Source of the DNA: Chthoniobacteraceae bacterium
GTDB taxonomy: Bacteria > Verrucomicrobiota > Verrucomicrobiia > Chthoniobacterales > Chthoniobacteraceae
Assembly: GCA_947471505.1 (NCBI GenBank)
Contig: CANIWM010000013.1
Span: 1 to 64,000, forward strand
Reading direction: 5' to 3'
DNA length: 64,000 nt
A program made the translations under genes and the position numbers. The notes beneath the pieces were generated by a model. That model ran no database searches. It saw only the letters and a list, made by a program, of their open reading frames with translations, and was not told the DNA's origin. Positions within the stretch are counted from its first letter, which is position 1. The number at the start of each line of letters is the position of its first letter. Shown one piece after another: positions 37,488 through 46,289 of the stretch.

Positions 37488-38369
37488 ATGTCCGTGCCAC
37501 AAAACACCATCGCCATCGTCTATGATTACGACCAGACGCTCTCGCCCAATTACATGCAGGACGAGGTGCTCTTTCCTGCCTTCGGGATTGATCCTCCGAA
37601 GTTCTGGGCGCGCTGCCAGGCGCTCGTCCGCGAGGATGGCTACGACAGCGAACTGGCCTACCTGAAGGCGCTGCTCGATTGCCTCGACCTCGACCGCCCC
37701 ACGAACGCACGGCTCGCCGAGCTAGGCGCAGGGCTGAAGTTTTACCCCGGCCTGCCGGAGATGTTCGACGAGATGCGCACCGGCCTCCTGCGCCCCGATC
37801 ACGAGATGCTGGGGATCAAAGTGGAGCATTACATCATCAGCAGCGGGCTCAAGGCGCTCATTGATGGCTCACGCATCGCGCCTTACATCAAGGCCGTGTT
37901 CGGCTGCGAGTTTGCCGAGGATAAAAGCGGGCACATCGTTTTCCCCAAGCGCGTCATCAGCCACACGCAGAAGACGCAGTTCCTCTTCCGCATCAACAAA
38001 GGGCTCCTCGACTACACGCAGGACGTGAACGACCACATGCCGCCGGAGATGCGCCCCGTGCCGTTCGACCACATGATTTACGTCGGCGACGGCCCCACCG
38101 ACGTGCCGTGCTTCACCGTCGTCCGCCAATACGGCGGGCACGCCATCGCCGTGTATAATCCGGGGGATAAATCGCGGACGAGCTTTCGCAAATGCTACCA
38201 GCTCGTCGGCACCGCAGACCGAGTCCGCCACATCGCCCCCGCCGATTACCGGGCAGGCAGCCACCTCCGGCTCTTGCTGGATCAAATGGTCGGCGAAATC
38301 GCGGACCGCATCGTCGCGCGGCGTCAGCGCGACGTGGAGGAAACCACCGTGCGAGCGCCGAAGCACTGA
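37488..38369 (+). CDS. HAD-superfamily phosphatase
   Basis: A 293-residue cytoplasmic protein with HAD motif I (VYDYDQTLS, residues 9-17: nucleophile Asp and acid/base Asp), motif II-like ISSGLKALI, and motif IV VGDGPTDVPC. The overall arrangement resembles phosphoserine phosphatase-like HAD proteins. The start at 37488 is chosen because the HAD core begins 8 residues later and the upstream extension is read from the inverted-repeat region. The substrate cannot be told. Confidence 0.85.
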   Translation: MSVPQNTIAIVYDYDQTLSPNYMQDEVLFPAFGIDPPKFWARCQALVREDGYDSELAYLKALLDCLDLDRPTNARLAELGAGLKFYPGLPEMFDEMRTGLLRPDHEMLGIKVEHYIISSGLKALIDGSRIAPYIKAVFGCEFAEDKSGHIVFPKRVISHTQKTQFLFRINKGLLDYTQDVNDHMPPEMRPVPFDHMIYVGDGPTDVPCFTVVRQYGGHAIAVYNPGDKSRTSFRKCYQLVGTADRVRHIAPADYRAGSHLRLLLDQMVGEIADRIVARRQRDVEETTVRAPKH

Positions 38370-38449
38370 GCTTGCTCCCCGCAGCCGACTGCGCTATCCA
38401 TCCTGCATCCAGGCCAATCCGGCAGGGACAAACAACACATACAAATCAT

Positions 38450-38602
38450 ATGAAACACATCATCGCACTCGTCGCCATCGCCTTCACACTCGGAGCTTGC
38501 TGCTCGAAAGACGGCACATGCCCACTCACCGGCAAGAAGAAGGCAGCCGCAGCCGATAGCTGCTGCGCCGCCAAAGGCCCTGCCTGCAAGCACAAGCATT
38601 AA
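38450..38602 (+). CDS. Small Cys-rich lipoprotein
   Basis: A 50-residue peptide with a lipoprotein signal (MKHIIALVAIAFTLGAC, lipobox LGAC) and a mature part of about 33 residues holding six Cys in total (ACC, TC, SCC, AC) plus Lys and a His-Lys-His end. It is too small for most gene callers. The Cys/His content suggests metal binding at the membrane surface. A strong terminator follows 25 bp after the stop, which supports a real transcript. Confidence 0.7.
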   Translation: MKHIIALVAIAFTLGACCSKDGTCPLTGKKKAAAADSCCAAKGPACKHKH

Positions 38603-38626
38603 TCTCGGCCCACAAAGCTGACTCAC

Positions 38627-38662
38627 AAAAGGCGCACTGGAAACGGTGCGCCTTTTCGTTTT
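38627..38662. terminator. Bidirectional Rho-independent terminator
   Basis: Stem AAAAGGCGCAC / GTGCGCCTTTT with an 8-nt loop, followed by CGTTTT on the plus strand and flanked by A-runs, so it can stop both the small lipoprotein transcript (plus) and the sigma-factor transcript (minus). It lies exactly between the two convergent genes. Confidence 0.85.
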
Positions 38663-38663
38663 C

Positions 38664-39287
38664 TCACCCCTCCAGATACACCCGCAGCTTCTCGCGCAGA
38701 TCACTCCGCGCACGGAAGAGCAGGCTCTTCACCGCTGGCACGCTCAGCTTCAAAATCTCCGCGATCTCCTCATAGCTCACATCCTGATAGCGCCGCAGCA
38801 CCAGCGCCATCCGCTGAGACTCCGGCAGCTCCTGAATCGCCCGCTCGATAGCGTCCTGATGCTCCGCATCCAGCATCGCACGGTCCGGCGATTTCACCGA
38901 CTCATCGGCGTGCTGAAACTGGAAGTCCTCCCCGTCGTCCTTCGTCTCCAGCGGCAGCGTCCCGCGCCGAATCCGGCGGCGCGATTCATTAAAGACGAGG
39001 TTCTTCATGATCGTGAACGCCCACGTCGTGAACTTTGCCGCAGGCTCCCAGCGCGGCGCGCTTTTCCAAATGCGCAAAAACACCTGCTGCGCGATGTCTT
39101 CGGCCTCCGTCGCATCGTCAATCATCCGCGCCACCGTATTCACGATGCGACTTTGATGCGTCTCCACAAGCTCCCGAAACGCATCCACATCGCCATCCTT
39201 CACACGCAGCATCAGCCGAAGATCGCGCGCAGCGTCTTCCTCGGCGGGAGATGTTGGGTCGGTGCTGGCTTCTTCGTTCATGTGCAA
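38664..39287 (-). CDS. ECF-type RNA polymerase sigma factor
   Basis: A 207-residue sigma-70 family protein with region 2 (RIVNTVARMIDDATEAEDIA, FLRIWKSAPRWE, FTTWAFTIMKN) and region 4 (LPESQRMALVLRRYQDVSYE, LKLSVPAVKSLLFRAR). It lacks regions 1.1 and 3, as expected for extracytoplasmic-function sigma factors. No anti-sigma gene with a transmembrane segment lies next to it. It probably redirects transcription under an envelope or nutrient signal. Confidence 0.93.
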   Translation of the reverse strand: MHMNEEASTDPTSPAEEDAARDLRLMLRVKDGDVDAFRELVETHQSRIVNTVARMIDDATEAEDIAQQVFLRIWKSAPRWEPAAKFTTWAFTIMKNLVFNESRRRIRRGTLPLETKDDGEDFQFQHADESVKSPDRAMLDAEHQDAIERAIQELPESQRMALVLRRYQDVSYEEIAEILKLSVPAVKSLLFRARSDLREKLRVYLEG

Positions 39288-39354
39288 CTGCGCGGCAGGC
39301 CAGCGCAGGTTGAGAGATGAACCCGCGCCGTGGCAAATGGTTTCACGGATTCTG

Positions 39355-40626
39355 TCATTCAGCCGACAGCTCCACTAGCCGCTCCGCCAGCCGCGTCATG
39401 GAAAAATCGCGCGCGACTGCGGCACGGCCTGCGTCTCCGAGAGCCCGAGCGCGAGCTGGATCGCGCAGTAGCGCTTGCAGTGCAGCGGCGAGATTTTCCA
39501 CGAAAGCGTCTGTCTCGAACAGCACGCCGCCGCCCGTCGCCTCCACGATTTCTGGGAATGCCGAAGACGCCGGGAGCACCACAGGTGTGCCCGCCGCGAG
39601 CGCCTCGATGACATACATCCCGAACGCCTCGCTATACGTCGCCGGAACAGAAAACACCGTGACGCTGGCAAGAAACGCCTGCTTCTCCGGGAGCGAAACA
39701 TTGGGCAGCCACTCCACCGCATCCGCGCAACCCGCCGCACGCAAACGCGCCTTCAGCGTCTCCACGTACTTCGCATCGCCATCCGTCATCGAGCCCGCAC
39801 AGCGGAGGCGAACTTCGGGCATTGCAGCGTGGAGTAAAATGAACGCCTCGACGAGCATCCCGATCCCCTTCCCCGGCACGAATCGCGCGAGATACCCGAT
39901 AGTGAGTTGCGAGTCGCGCGGCAGTGGTTCGGGGATCGTCACACCGTTGGGAATCACGCGCAACTCATCCGCCGCCCAGCCGAGCCGACGCGCCATCAGC
40001 TCGGCAAAATAGCGGCTCGGCGCGACCCACGCCGTCGCATCGCGCATTCGCTCGGAGAGGAGCTTCCACGTCTCGCTCGCAGCCGGGCCGAGTCCGTCAA
40101 TGAAGCTGTCTTCGCCTTGCAAGAAGCCGATCACTGGCACGCCAAGCTCCGCTCGAATGCGCCGCGCCAGCCCGGCTTGCAGCGCGGTGGAGAGCCACAC
40201 GACATCGGGCTTTGCACCGTCGAAGGCGATGCGCAGCCACGCGATGAGTTCCTCGATTTCCGATGCCTGATTCCCCAGCTCGCCGCGCAACATCGAGAGC
40301 GTCATCCCGGCAACTTCCGGCCCGCCCGTGCGTGCTGCTTTTCCCGCGAGCAGTCGCAGCAGTGGACGTGCGCTGAGCAGCCGGTCGAGCCAGCGCGGCA
40401 TCTTGCGGAGGAAGGGCACTTTCTCCCGCAGATACGTGCTCACACCGCCAAAGAAGATCGGCGTCTCCGGCGTCGCCGCGCTCTCGTCGAGCGTGAGCGG
40501 GAGATACATCGGCAGCATCACCGCGCGATGCCCGAGGCGGTTGAGTTCCTTCGCCAGCGCATTGTCGCGCATACAAACTCCGCAGTGGTAGCTGCCCGTG
40601 CCGGGCGTGAGCAGGACGATGTTCAT
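39355..40626 (-). CDS. GT4-type glycosyltransferase
   Basis: A 423-residue glycosyltransferase with the GT-B fold. The start MNIVLLTPGTGSYHCGVCMR at 40626 overlaps the stop of the PQQ-like gene in an ATGA arrangement, so translation is coupled. C-terminal family motifs are present: IGYLARFVPGKGIGMLVEAF, SEAFGMYVIEALAAGTPVV and the E-x7-E pattern. An unusual CGVCMRDNALAKEL segment follows the N-terminal strand. Donor and acceptor sugars are unknown; a surface glycan is likely. Confidence 0.9.
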   Translation of the reverse strand: MNIVLLTPGTGSYHCGVCMRDNALAKELNRLGHRAVMLPMYLPLTLDESAATPETPIFFGGVSTYLREKVPFLRKMPRWLDRLLSARPLLRLLAGKAARTGGPEVAGMTLSMLRGELGNQASEIEELIAWLRIAFDGAKPDVVWLSTALQAGLARRIRAELGVPVIGFLQGEDSFIDGLGPAASETWKLLSERMRDATAWVAPSRYFAELMARRLGWAADELRVIPNGVTIPEPLPRDSQLTIGYLARFVPGKGIGMLVEAFILLHAAMPEVRLRCAGSMTDGDAKYVETLKARLRAAGCADAVEWLPNVSLPEKQAFLASVTVFSVPATYSEAFGMYVIEALAAGTPVVLPASSAFPEIVEATGGGVLFETDAFVENLAAALQALLRDPARARALGDAGRAAVARDFSMTRLAERLVELSAE

Positions 40627-41906
40627 TTCGCGCGCAGGTCGTAGCAGACGAGCCGCCGCTTCCCTTCGTTCTGCGAGACGTAGAGCCGCCCATCGGCGAG
40701 CGCAGGCAGCGTCCACGTCTCCGGCGCGTGGAAGAGCTTCGTGCGAGAGATCACGCGCCCGCCGCTTCGCGTCAGCTCCAGCCACGCGAGGTCGCCAAAT
40801 TCCCCGAGGCACAGCACCCCGTCGCCCGTCGCCAGCAAGCTTGCCCGGCCAAACGCGCCGCCGAGGTCATCGCGCCATAATTGCTTCCCCGTCGCCACGT
40901 CGTGCGCGGTGAATTCCGCCAGCCGCTCGCTCATTCCGGCGGAGCCGAAAACCGCGCCGTCGCGCACCAGAGGCGTCATCCAGTAAAGCCCGAGTTGCGC
41001 ATCCATCCATGCCGTCTTCGTGGAGAAATCAGGCGCGATTTCCACGCACAGCCCGCCCGCCGTATATGCCTCGGAGACAAACACCCGTGCCGGATTCGCA
41101 GACACAAGCACGGGCGACGATGCGTTCACCGACTCCGCCATTTCCGCACGATGGGCCGCGCTGGCCAGCACCTTGCCCGTCGCCGTCTCGATGACGAGCA
41201 GCCCGCCCGTCGGCGGACGACTCTGCCCGCCCGCAAACACCAGCACGCACTCCTTCCCGTGAATCGTCGCAGGCACCGACGACGCATAGCTGGCACCCCA
41301 CTCGTGCGTCGTCGTCCAGAGCTTCTTCCCCGTCGCCACATCGAGCGCCGCAGTCTGGAGCGGTAGCCCATTTTCCTTCCCGCCGAGCTGCACGATGAGC
41401 CGCTGCCCGACGACAAGCGGCGTCGAGCCGAAGCCGAAAAATGCAGGCTGCATCTCGAACTCCCGCGCACAATCGCGCTGCCAAATCACCTTCCCCGTTG
41501 CCAGCTCCAGCGCCGTCAATTTCCCCGTGACGCCAAACGTGAACACGCGCCCTTCCGCCACGACCGGGCTCGTCCTTGGCCCCAGCCCGCCTCCGTAGCG
41601 AGGCTGATACCGCGCCGGGGAACGCTGCACCCACTGCTGCTCTCCCGTCGTCGCATCGCGGCTCTCGATCACCTCGTTTTCTCCCTGCCGGTGAAACACA
41701 ATCACGCGCCCGCCCACAATCGCCGGACCGCCCATGCCCTCGCCCTTTTCCATCTCCCAAAGCACGGGCAACTTCTCCGGCAGCTCGCGGCGGAGGCCTG
41801 TTTCCGGCGTGGTGCAATTATCCACCGGCCCCAAAAGGCGCGGCCAATCAGCGGCGTGAGTGGCAGCAGCGAGCGCAGCGGTGACGAGCAAAAGACGGAG
41901 TATCAT
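40623..41906 (-). CDS. Exported PQQ-like beta-propeller protein
   Basis: A 427-residue protein with a signal peptide (MILRLLLVTAALAAATHA) and at least six PQQ-type repeats (DATTGEQQWVQ, ELATGKVIWQ, DVATGKKLWTT, ETATGKVLAS, DVATGKQLWRDD). This is the fold of BamB and of quinoprotein dehydrogenases, but no PQQ ligand set is evident. It probably acts as a periplasmic scaffold. It is translationally coupled to the glycosyltransferase. Confidence 0.88.
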   Translation of the reverse strand: MILRLLLVTAALAAATHAADWPRLLGPVDNCTTPETGLRRELPEKLPVLWEMEKGEGMGGPAIVGGRVIVFHRQGENEVIESRDATTGEQQWVQRSPARYQPRYGGGLGPRTSPVVAEGRVFTFGVTGKLTALELATGKVIWQRDCAREFEMQPAFFGFGSTPLVVGQRLIVQLGGKENGLPLQTAALDVATGKKLWTTTHEWGASYASSVPATIHGKECVLVFAGGQSRPPTGGLLVIETATGKVLASAAHRAEMAESVNASSPVLVSANPARVFVSEAYTAGGLCVEIAPDFSTKTAWMDAQLGLYWMTPLVRDGAVFGSAGMSERLAEFTAHDVATGKQLWRDDLGGAFGRASLLATGDGVLCLGEFGDLAWLELTRSGGRVISRTKLFHAPETWTLPALADGRLYVSQNEGKRRLVCYDLRAK

Positions 41907-41957
41907 GCCCGCTGTGATACGCAGCGCGCTCCGCCGCGTAAATGCGTGAGTGCGGCG

Positions 41958-43361
41958 CTAATCCTCCGCCTTCTCCCCCGCTGGAGCCATCTTCACGAGC
42001 TTCGGCGAAAATTGGCCCATCACATCCACGAGGTCCGTCTGTGCGGCCATGACGGTGTGGATGTCTTTATAAACGCCGGGATTTTCATCCAGCCCCGCGC
42101 TGAGCAGCTCCACACCAGCGGCGGCGAGCTGCTTCTTCACGGCACTCCAAGTGAACGACTGCATCGCTTTCGTCCGGCTCATCACGCGGCCTGCGCCGTG
42201 CGATGCGCTGTTCAGCGAATCGGCGTTTCCGCGTCCTCGCACGACGAAACCGGGCGTCGCCATGGAGCCGGGAATGACTCCCATGACGCCAGCTCCGGCG
42301 GGTGTCGCGCCTTTGCGGTGGACGATCACTTCCCGCCCGAAGTGCTGCTCTTTCCACGCGAAGTTGTGGTGGTTTTCAATATCCAGCAGCACGGCGGCGC
42401 TCACCTTTTTCGTGATGTGGCGATGGATGCACGCGTGGTTCGCTGCGGCGTAGCGGCCCATCAGCTCCATCGCCGCCCAATACTCCGCGCCCGGCTCGCT
42501 CGTGAGATCGAGCCACGCGAGATGCTTGAGCTGCGCGGGGAGCTTCGCGTGGCGGTCCATCGCGATGCGGCTGTAGTGCTGGCAAACTTGCGCACCCGTC
42601 CCCCGCGATCCGCTGTGCGAGAGCAGCGCGAGATACGCACCGGGGGGGATGTCGCGCCCGTCTTCCGCAAAACGCAGCGACTCCGCCGCGTTCACCGTGA
42701 ACTCGCCGAATTCGACGAAGTGATTCCCAGTGCCGGACGTGCCGAGCTGCTTCCACGCTTTCTCGCGAAGGTGCTTGGTGATTGGCGAGACGCTCCAATC
42801 GTCGTCCATGACATCGTGATTCCGCCGCGCCTGAAACTCTGCGCCCATGCCGAAGCGCGTTTCGTCTTCGATGATGTTTGCCAGCCGGTCGCGCATCCCC
42901 GCCAGCGTGCTCGCCTTCCGCTCAAAAACGGTCAGCTTCATCCGGCAAGCGATGTCCACCCCGACGGCGTAAGGAATCACCGCGCCCTCTGTCGCCAGCA
43001 CACCGCCGATGGGCAAGCCGTAGCCCACATGCGCATCGGGCATGAGCGCGCCGGCAACGGAGATCGGTAGCGTGCAAGCATTCGCAAGCTGCGCGACCGC
43101 AGCCGCATCGAGCCCCTCGCCCCATTGACGCCACGGCGCAGGAACCTCGCGCATGGAAAATGAAGGCTCATAAAGCTCGCGCGCCAGCGCTGCACGCAGC
43201 GGGTCGCCGAGAAAAGCCTCCGGCTGCGCGACAATCGCCGCCATCTCCTCCGGCAGCCGAGCCATCGCCCCGCCACTCTCCCGCAGCGCCACGATGAAGG
43301 CCCCAGCCTCCGCCAGCGCCGTCTCCGGCACTCCCAATTCGATCAGTTGTTTTGTGTTCAT
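41958..43361 (-). CDS. rtcB: RtcB-family RNA ligase
   Basis: A 467-residue RNA-splicing ligase that joins 2',3'-cyclic phosphate or 3'-phosphate ends to 5'-OH ends using GTP and Mn2+. Active-site motifs are intact: GVDIACRM (metal Asp and Cys), GTSGTGNHFVEFG, SHSGSRGTG, HRKGATPAG and ASHGAGR, whose His is the guanylylated residue. The start at 43361 (MNTKQLIELG) is favoured over a 23-residue longer frame read through the upstream repeat. It is a short form without an archease gene beside it. The adjacent tRNA array suggests a tRNA-repair role. Confidence 0.92.
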   Translation of the reverse strand: MNTKQLIELGVPETALAEAGAFIVALRESGGAMARLPEEMAAIVAQPEAFLGDPLRAALARELYEPSFSMREVPAPWRQWGEGLDAAAVAQLANACTLPISVAGALMPDAHVGYGLPIGGVLATEGAVIPYAVGVDIACRMKLTVFERKASTLAGMRDRLANIIEDETRFGMGAEFQARRNHDVMDDDWSVSPITKHLREKAWKQLGTSGTGNHFVEFGEFTVNAAESLRFAEDGRDIPPGAYLALLSHSGSRGTGAQVCQHYSRIAMDRHAKLPAQLKHLAWLDLTSEPGAEYWAAMELMGRYAAANHACIHRHITKKVSAAVLLDIENHHNFAWKEQHFGREVIVHRKGATPAGAGVMGVIPGSMATPGFVVRGRGNADSLNSASHGAGRVMSRTKAMQSFTWSAVKKQLAAAGVELLSAGLDENPGVYKDIHTVMAAQTDLVDVMGQFSPKLVKMAPAGEKAED

Positions 43362-43387
43362 ATTTGTAAAAGTAATCCAGCCGAGCC

Positions 43388-43467
43388 GTAGCTGCGACGC
43401 CCTCGTCGCAGTAAGTGCCAGCGGCGCCACGCCGCACCAAGCTCCGGCGACGAGGCGTCGCAGCTAC
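43388..43467. repeat. Inverted repeat overlapping the HNH stop codon
   Basis: Arms GTAGCTGCGACGC (43388 on) and its complement ending at 43467 pair over 21 bases with a single bulged C. The right arm, read on the minus strand, contributes the TAG stop codon of the HNH endonuclease gene (43464-43466). It fills the gap between HNH and rtcB. Confidence 0.8.
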
Positions 43468-44045
43468 ACTAAAAAGTGCTCCCAGTCCCGCACCCCGTGC
43501 GGATTCCGAATCAGCACCGTCGCAGGCATCGTCTTCGGCACCGCAGGCTTGCGCAGCAGCGTGAGTCCAGCCTCCGCAGGCGTCTTGTTTGCCTTCCGGC
43601 TATTCACCTCGCGATGCGCCAGCACGCAGTTCTCCCAATCCGTCCGCCCGCCCCGCGAGCGCGGCACGACGTGGTCAATGTTCCCCTCCCCCACCTTCAG
43701 CCGCTGCCCCGTATATTGGCACACGCCGCTATCCCGCTCCCACAGCGCCCGCCCGGAAAACGCCCGCCGCCGCATCGGCACGCGCGCATAATTCGCAGCC
43801 ACCACCACCGTCGGCACCCGCAGCTCCCCGCGCACCGTCTTCACCGCCCGGTCCTGCTCGCGCACCGCCAGCGCCAGCCAATCCGCCCACAGCACCGGAG
43901 TCATCGCGCCATCCGCCCCAATATCCAGCCCCGAAGCCGCCCCGCTCGCCATCATACAAAACGCCTCCGCAGGCGTCTTCACATGGATCGCCTGCCACGC
44001 GCGGTTGAGCACGAGCACTACGGGGAGTTGAAGAAAATCTTGCAT
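43464..44045 (-). CDS. HNH endonuclease
   Basis: A 193-residue protein whose C-terminal third carries the HNH nuclease core: CQYTGQRL, NIDHVVPRSRGGRTDWENC and AHREVNSRKANKTP. The N-terminal part (LPVVLVLNRAWQAIHV) matches a common stand-alone HNH family. The start at 44045 (MQDFLQLPVV) is chosen because that family begins there. Only one CxxC-type Cys pair is partly retained. DNA cleavage specificity is unknown. It lies between rtcB and an ExbD-like gene. Confidence 0.88.
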   Translation of the reverse strand: MQDFLQLPVVLVLNRAWQAIHVKTPAEAFCMMASGAASGLDIGADGAMTPVLWADWLALAVREQDRAVKTVRGELRVPTVVVAANYARVPMRRRAFSGRALWERDSGVCQYTGQRLKVGEGNIDHVVPRSRGGRTDWENCVLAHREVNSRKANKTPAEAGLTLLRKPAVPKTMPATVLIRNPHGVRDWEHFLV

Positions 44046-44135
44046 GGTAAAAATAGATGAGCGCCAAGCGACGGGCACACCACGAGTGCAGAGCGGTGTT
44101 CGTTCGTTTGTTTTGGGGAGAAAAGAGCGCACGGG

Positions 44136-44762
44136 TTAGCGCCGAGGAACTTTAGGCGGCTCGGGATGAGGCTCAGGTGCGCAGACTCGCACAAAACGGC
44201 CCCCAAGCCTGAGAGAATAGACCCGAGATAAATCTCCGAGAGCCTCTCCGCCCTCGAAGATCGGGCTAAGTTGATCTCCAAACCCTGCGTCAACAATCGC
44301 CCGAGCAACAGGCTCGACGGACGACAACGGAGCATCGAGTGGAACTCGAAACAGGATCGGAGAAAGTTCGGTCTGGCCCTCGAATAGCCTCTTTAGAATG
44401 ACGACGAGTTCCTCCGACTTCATCGGTGTTGCGTTAAGGAAAACCCCGCCCTGCGCGCTGATATCGACGATTGGCGGGCAGCGGATAATATCATCCTGCG
44501 GAAACAGCGGGTCCGGCGGACACTTCTCGCCCTCCGTTAGCAACTCCGCCTCCACATGCGCAAGCCAGCCGTCGTAGCCCTTTGGCAAAGCGCCGATTTC
44601 ATGAAGCGACGCAACGATCTGCCGCTTCGGTTCATTCGTCCCCGTAGAAGTCGAAGTGCGCCAGTAGTGCACGGACGCAGTAACGAGCAGGAGCAAAGCT
44701 CCAATGATCATTACCAATCTGCGGTTCGCGGTGGTCACGTATCGAATCCTTGTAGCAGCCAT
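44136..44762 (-). CDS. Single-pass membrane protein, ExbD/TolR-like periplasmic part
   Basis: A 208-residue protein with a short N-terminus, one membrane helix (MIIGALLLLVTASVHYW, about 18-34) and a periplasmic domain. The segment GGVFLNATPMKSEELVVILK followed by APLSSVEPVARAIVDAGFGD resembles the ExbD/TolR periplasmic fold, but the membrane Asp of ExbD is not seen. The start at 44762 (MAATRIRYV) gives a normal membrane topology; a longer frame exists. The function is uncertain. Confidence 0.65.
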   Translation of the reverse strand: MAATRIRYVTTANRRLVMIIGALLLLVTASVHYWRTSTSTGTNEPKRQIVASLHEIGALPKGYDGWLAHVEAELLTEGEKCPPDPLFPQDDIIRCPPIVDISAQGGVFLNATPMKSEELVVILKRLFEGQTELSPILFRVPLDAPLSSVEPVARAIVDAGFGDQLSPIFEGGEALGDLSRVYSLRLGGRFVRVCAPEPHPEPPKVPRR

Positions 44763-44963
44763 TCGCAATGTCAAAGCCTGCGGTTTGGAGAGTGCGCCCC
44801 CCAGACTAATGATGATTCGGCGGATGGTGCGTGTGCAAATCGCGCAGCACCGCGCCCGGCCCACATGGGTCGTCGAGCAATTTCCGCAGCGGCTTTGCGG
44901 GCGAGCGTCGCCGCATTGTGGAAAGTGCCAGCGATACGCCGAGCCCGAGGAAAAGTGCCGCGC

Positions 44964-45347
44964 TCACGTCACCGCCTCCGTTTCCTCCAGCACGGCCTCT
45001 AGCTCGGCAAAAAGCGCACGCGCCTTCTCCGCGCTGCCCGCATAGATGCAGCCGTCGCCGCGCTCATGCACGATGACAAACACGTCCCGCGCAAAGCGCA
45101 AAACCAGCCGCCCCAGCCGCCCATCGGCACCCGCCCGCTGCGCCCGGAAGATGCGATACGCATACACCTCCGCCAGCGTCACCAGCCCCGCCTCTGGCGA
45201 TAGCTCGAAAGCCACCGCGTGCAGTTCCCCGCCCGCAAATGCAGCCCCGAGTTCGGCGAGGTCCGAGTGGATGTCATCGTTCGCAAAAGCCGTCCGGCCC
45301 CGCCCGCGCACATCCGGCGCGAATTGATTTAGTGTGTGTGTGTTCAT
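44964..45347 (-). CDS. Unknown protein next to the tRNA array
   Basis: A 127-residue, Ala- and Glu-rich soluble protein starting MNTHTLNQFAPDVRGRGRTA, with alternating strands and helices and no Cys. No family is recognised. Its leader, GATTACTTTTATGAACACA, is almost the same as the rtcB leader (GATTACTTTTA, a CAAAT insertion, then ATGAACACA), which suggests a shared origin or regulation. A start 12 bp upstream (MITFMNTH) is possible. It lies in the same orientation as rtcB and the HNH gene. Confidence 0.6.
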   Translation of the reverse strand: MNTHTLNQFAPDVRGRGRTAFANDDIHSDLAELGAAFAGGELHAVAFELSPEAGLVTLAEVYAYRIFRAQRAGADGRLGRLVLRFARDVFVIVHERGDGCIYAGSAEKARALFAELEAVLEETEAVT

Positions 45348-45603
45348 AAAAGTAATCATCGGCTTCCGCCGGAACGACGCGACACGGAGAGTTTGCGGCG
45401 TATTTTCAAAAAGGAGCGTGGCTTTACGTAGTAATCCCGGCTCCGAGAGCGAAAGCCTCGCGGACCGTAGCCGCCGGAAAACCCGCCGAACGCCGCCGCT
45501 ACCGCCCCTGCTTTTGAGACGGCGCACCGACGAACGTGTGGACGACGACGGAGGAAATCGCAGTCGGCGCGAGTTAAGAAAACCACTCGCTCGTAAAAAT
45601 CCA
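45348..45603. other. Non-coding gap before the plus-strand membrane gene
   Basis: About 250 bp without a convincing reading frame. Frames open on both strands are Arg/Pro-rich and have no family resemblance. It may hold the promoter of the 127-residue protein (minus). I looked for tmRNA or RNase P hallmarks and saw none. Confidence 0.5.
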
Positions 45604-45644
45604 GCGGGGCCGTGTGCTCGACACGCGGCCCCGCTTTTGGTTTT
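45604..45644. terminator. GC-rich hairpin with T-tract
   Basis: Stem GCGGGGCCGTGT / ACACGCGGCCCCGC around a GCTCG loop, followed on the plus strand by TTTTGGTTTT and on the minus strand by GGATTTTT. It can act in either direction. No plus-strand gene ends just before it. On the minus strand it could stop transcripts leaving the tRNA array. Confidence 0.65.
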
Positions 45645-45665
45645 GTGCATCTGCAATTGAGAACA

Positions 45666-46268
45666 ATGACCGACACCGAGTATGAACAGATAATGAACGA
45701 TGTGGACGTGGGAAGGGTGGAAATAGTCCCGCACATGGCCGGGGCAAAAAATCTGTTCCTCACCGTTTCACCGAGCCGCTTTAAGGCGCAAACAGGGTGC
45801 TCTGTTTGGGTGTCCTGCCACTTGACTCGAACAGTCGTGTATCTGCTGGATCCGCTGTTGGTTATAGCATCCGCAGTATTTGGATTTCACTGGGTTGGCG
45901 TCTATGGACTGCTGCTGTCATTGCCGTGTCTATTTCTCTGGAGTTGGACGAAAATGTATTTCAGCACGGTCCTCCCTACAGGATGGACTGCTCTCTTCAT
46001 GAGCGCCGGGATTACGTGCATTGGTGAGGCTTTCTTTAAGTCGCCTGTGGCACTGCCTTATTTTGGCTGTCTGGGTATGATGATCTTTCAAAATTACCTT
46101 CTCTACGCCGTCCCGCTCTCGGATGTTTTGAAGTGCGCTCATCGCAGCAAAGCAGCCTTTGAATTGTTTTGTGCGATAAGCAAAAACACAATCTCCCCAA
46201 TCGTGACTGTAATTGAACGGCGCGAATATGTAGGGGACGAGGCAAAGAGAAGAATGGGCCGAAACTAG
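45666..46268 (+). CDS. Membrane protein of unknown function
   Basis: A 200-residue protein with four probable membrane helices (about 58-75, 76-96, 103-120 and 122-150) and hydrophilic ends. The start ATG follows the GC-rich hairpin by 21 bp. Base composition is lower in GC than neighbouring genes, which may indicate acquisition. No family is recognised. It is convergent with the tRNA array, whose last gene ends 21 bp away. Confidence 0.6.
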   Translation: MTDTEYEQIMNDVDVGRVEIVPHMAGAKNLFLTVSPSRFKAQTGCSVWVSCHLTRTVVYLLDPLLVIASAVFGFHWVGVYGLLLSLPCLFLWSWTKMYFSTVLPTGWTALFMSAGITCIGEAFFKSPVALPYFGCLGMMIFQNYLLYAVPLSDVLKCAHRSKAAFELFCAISKNTISPIVTVIERREYVGDEAKRRMGRN

Positions 46269-46289
46269 CTGAGCCATGAGAATGTAAAC

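Noticed and set aside
45348-45665. tmRNA or RNase P RNA
   Set aside because: The GC-rich hairpin raised the idea, but none of the conserved sequence blocks of these RNAs was found.
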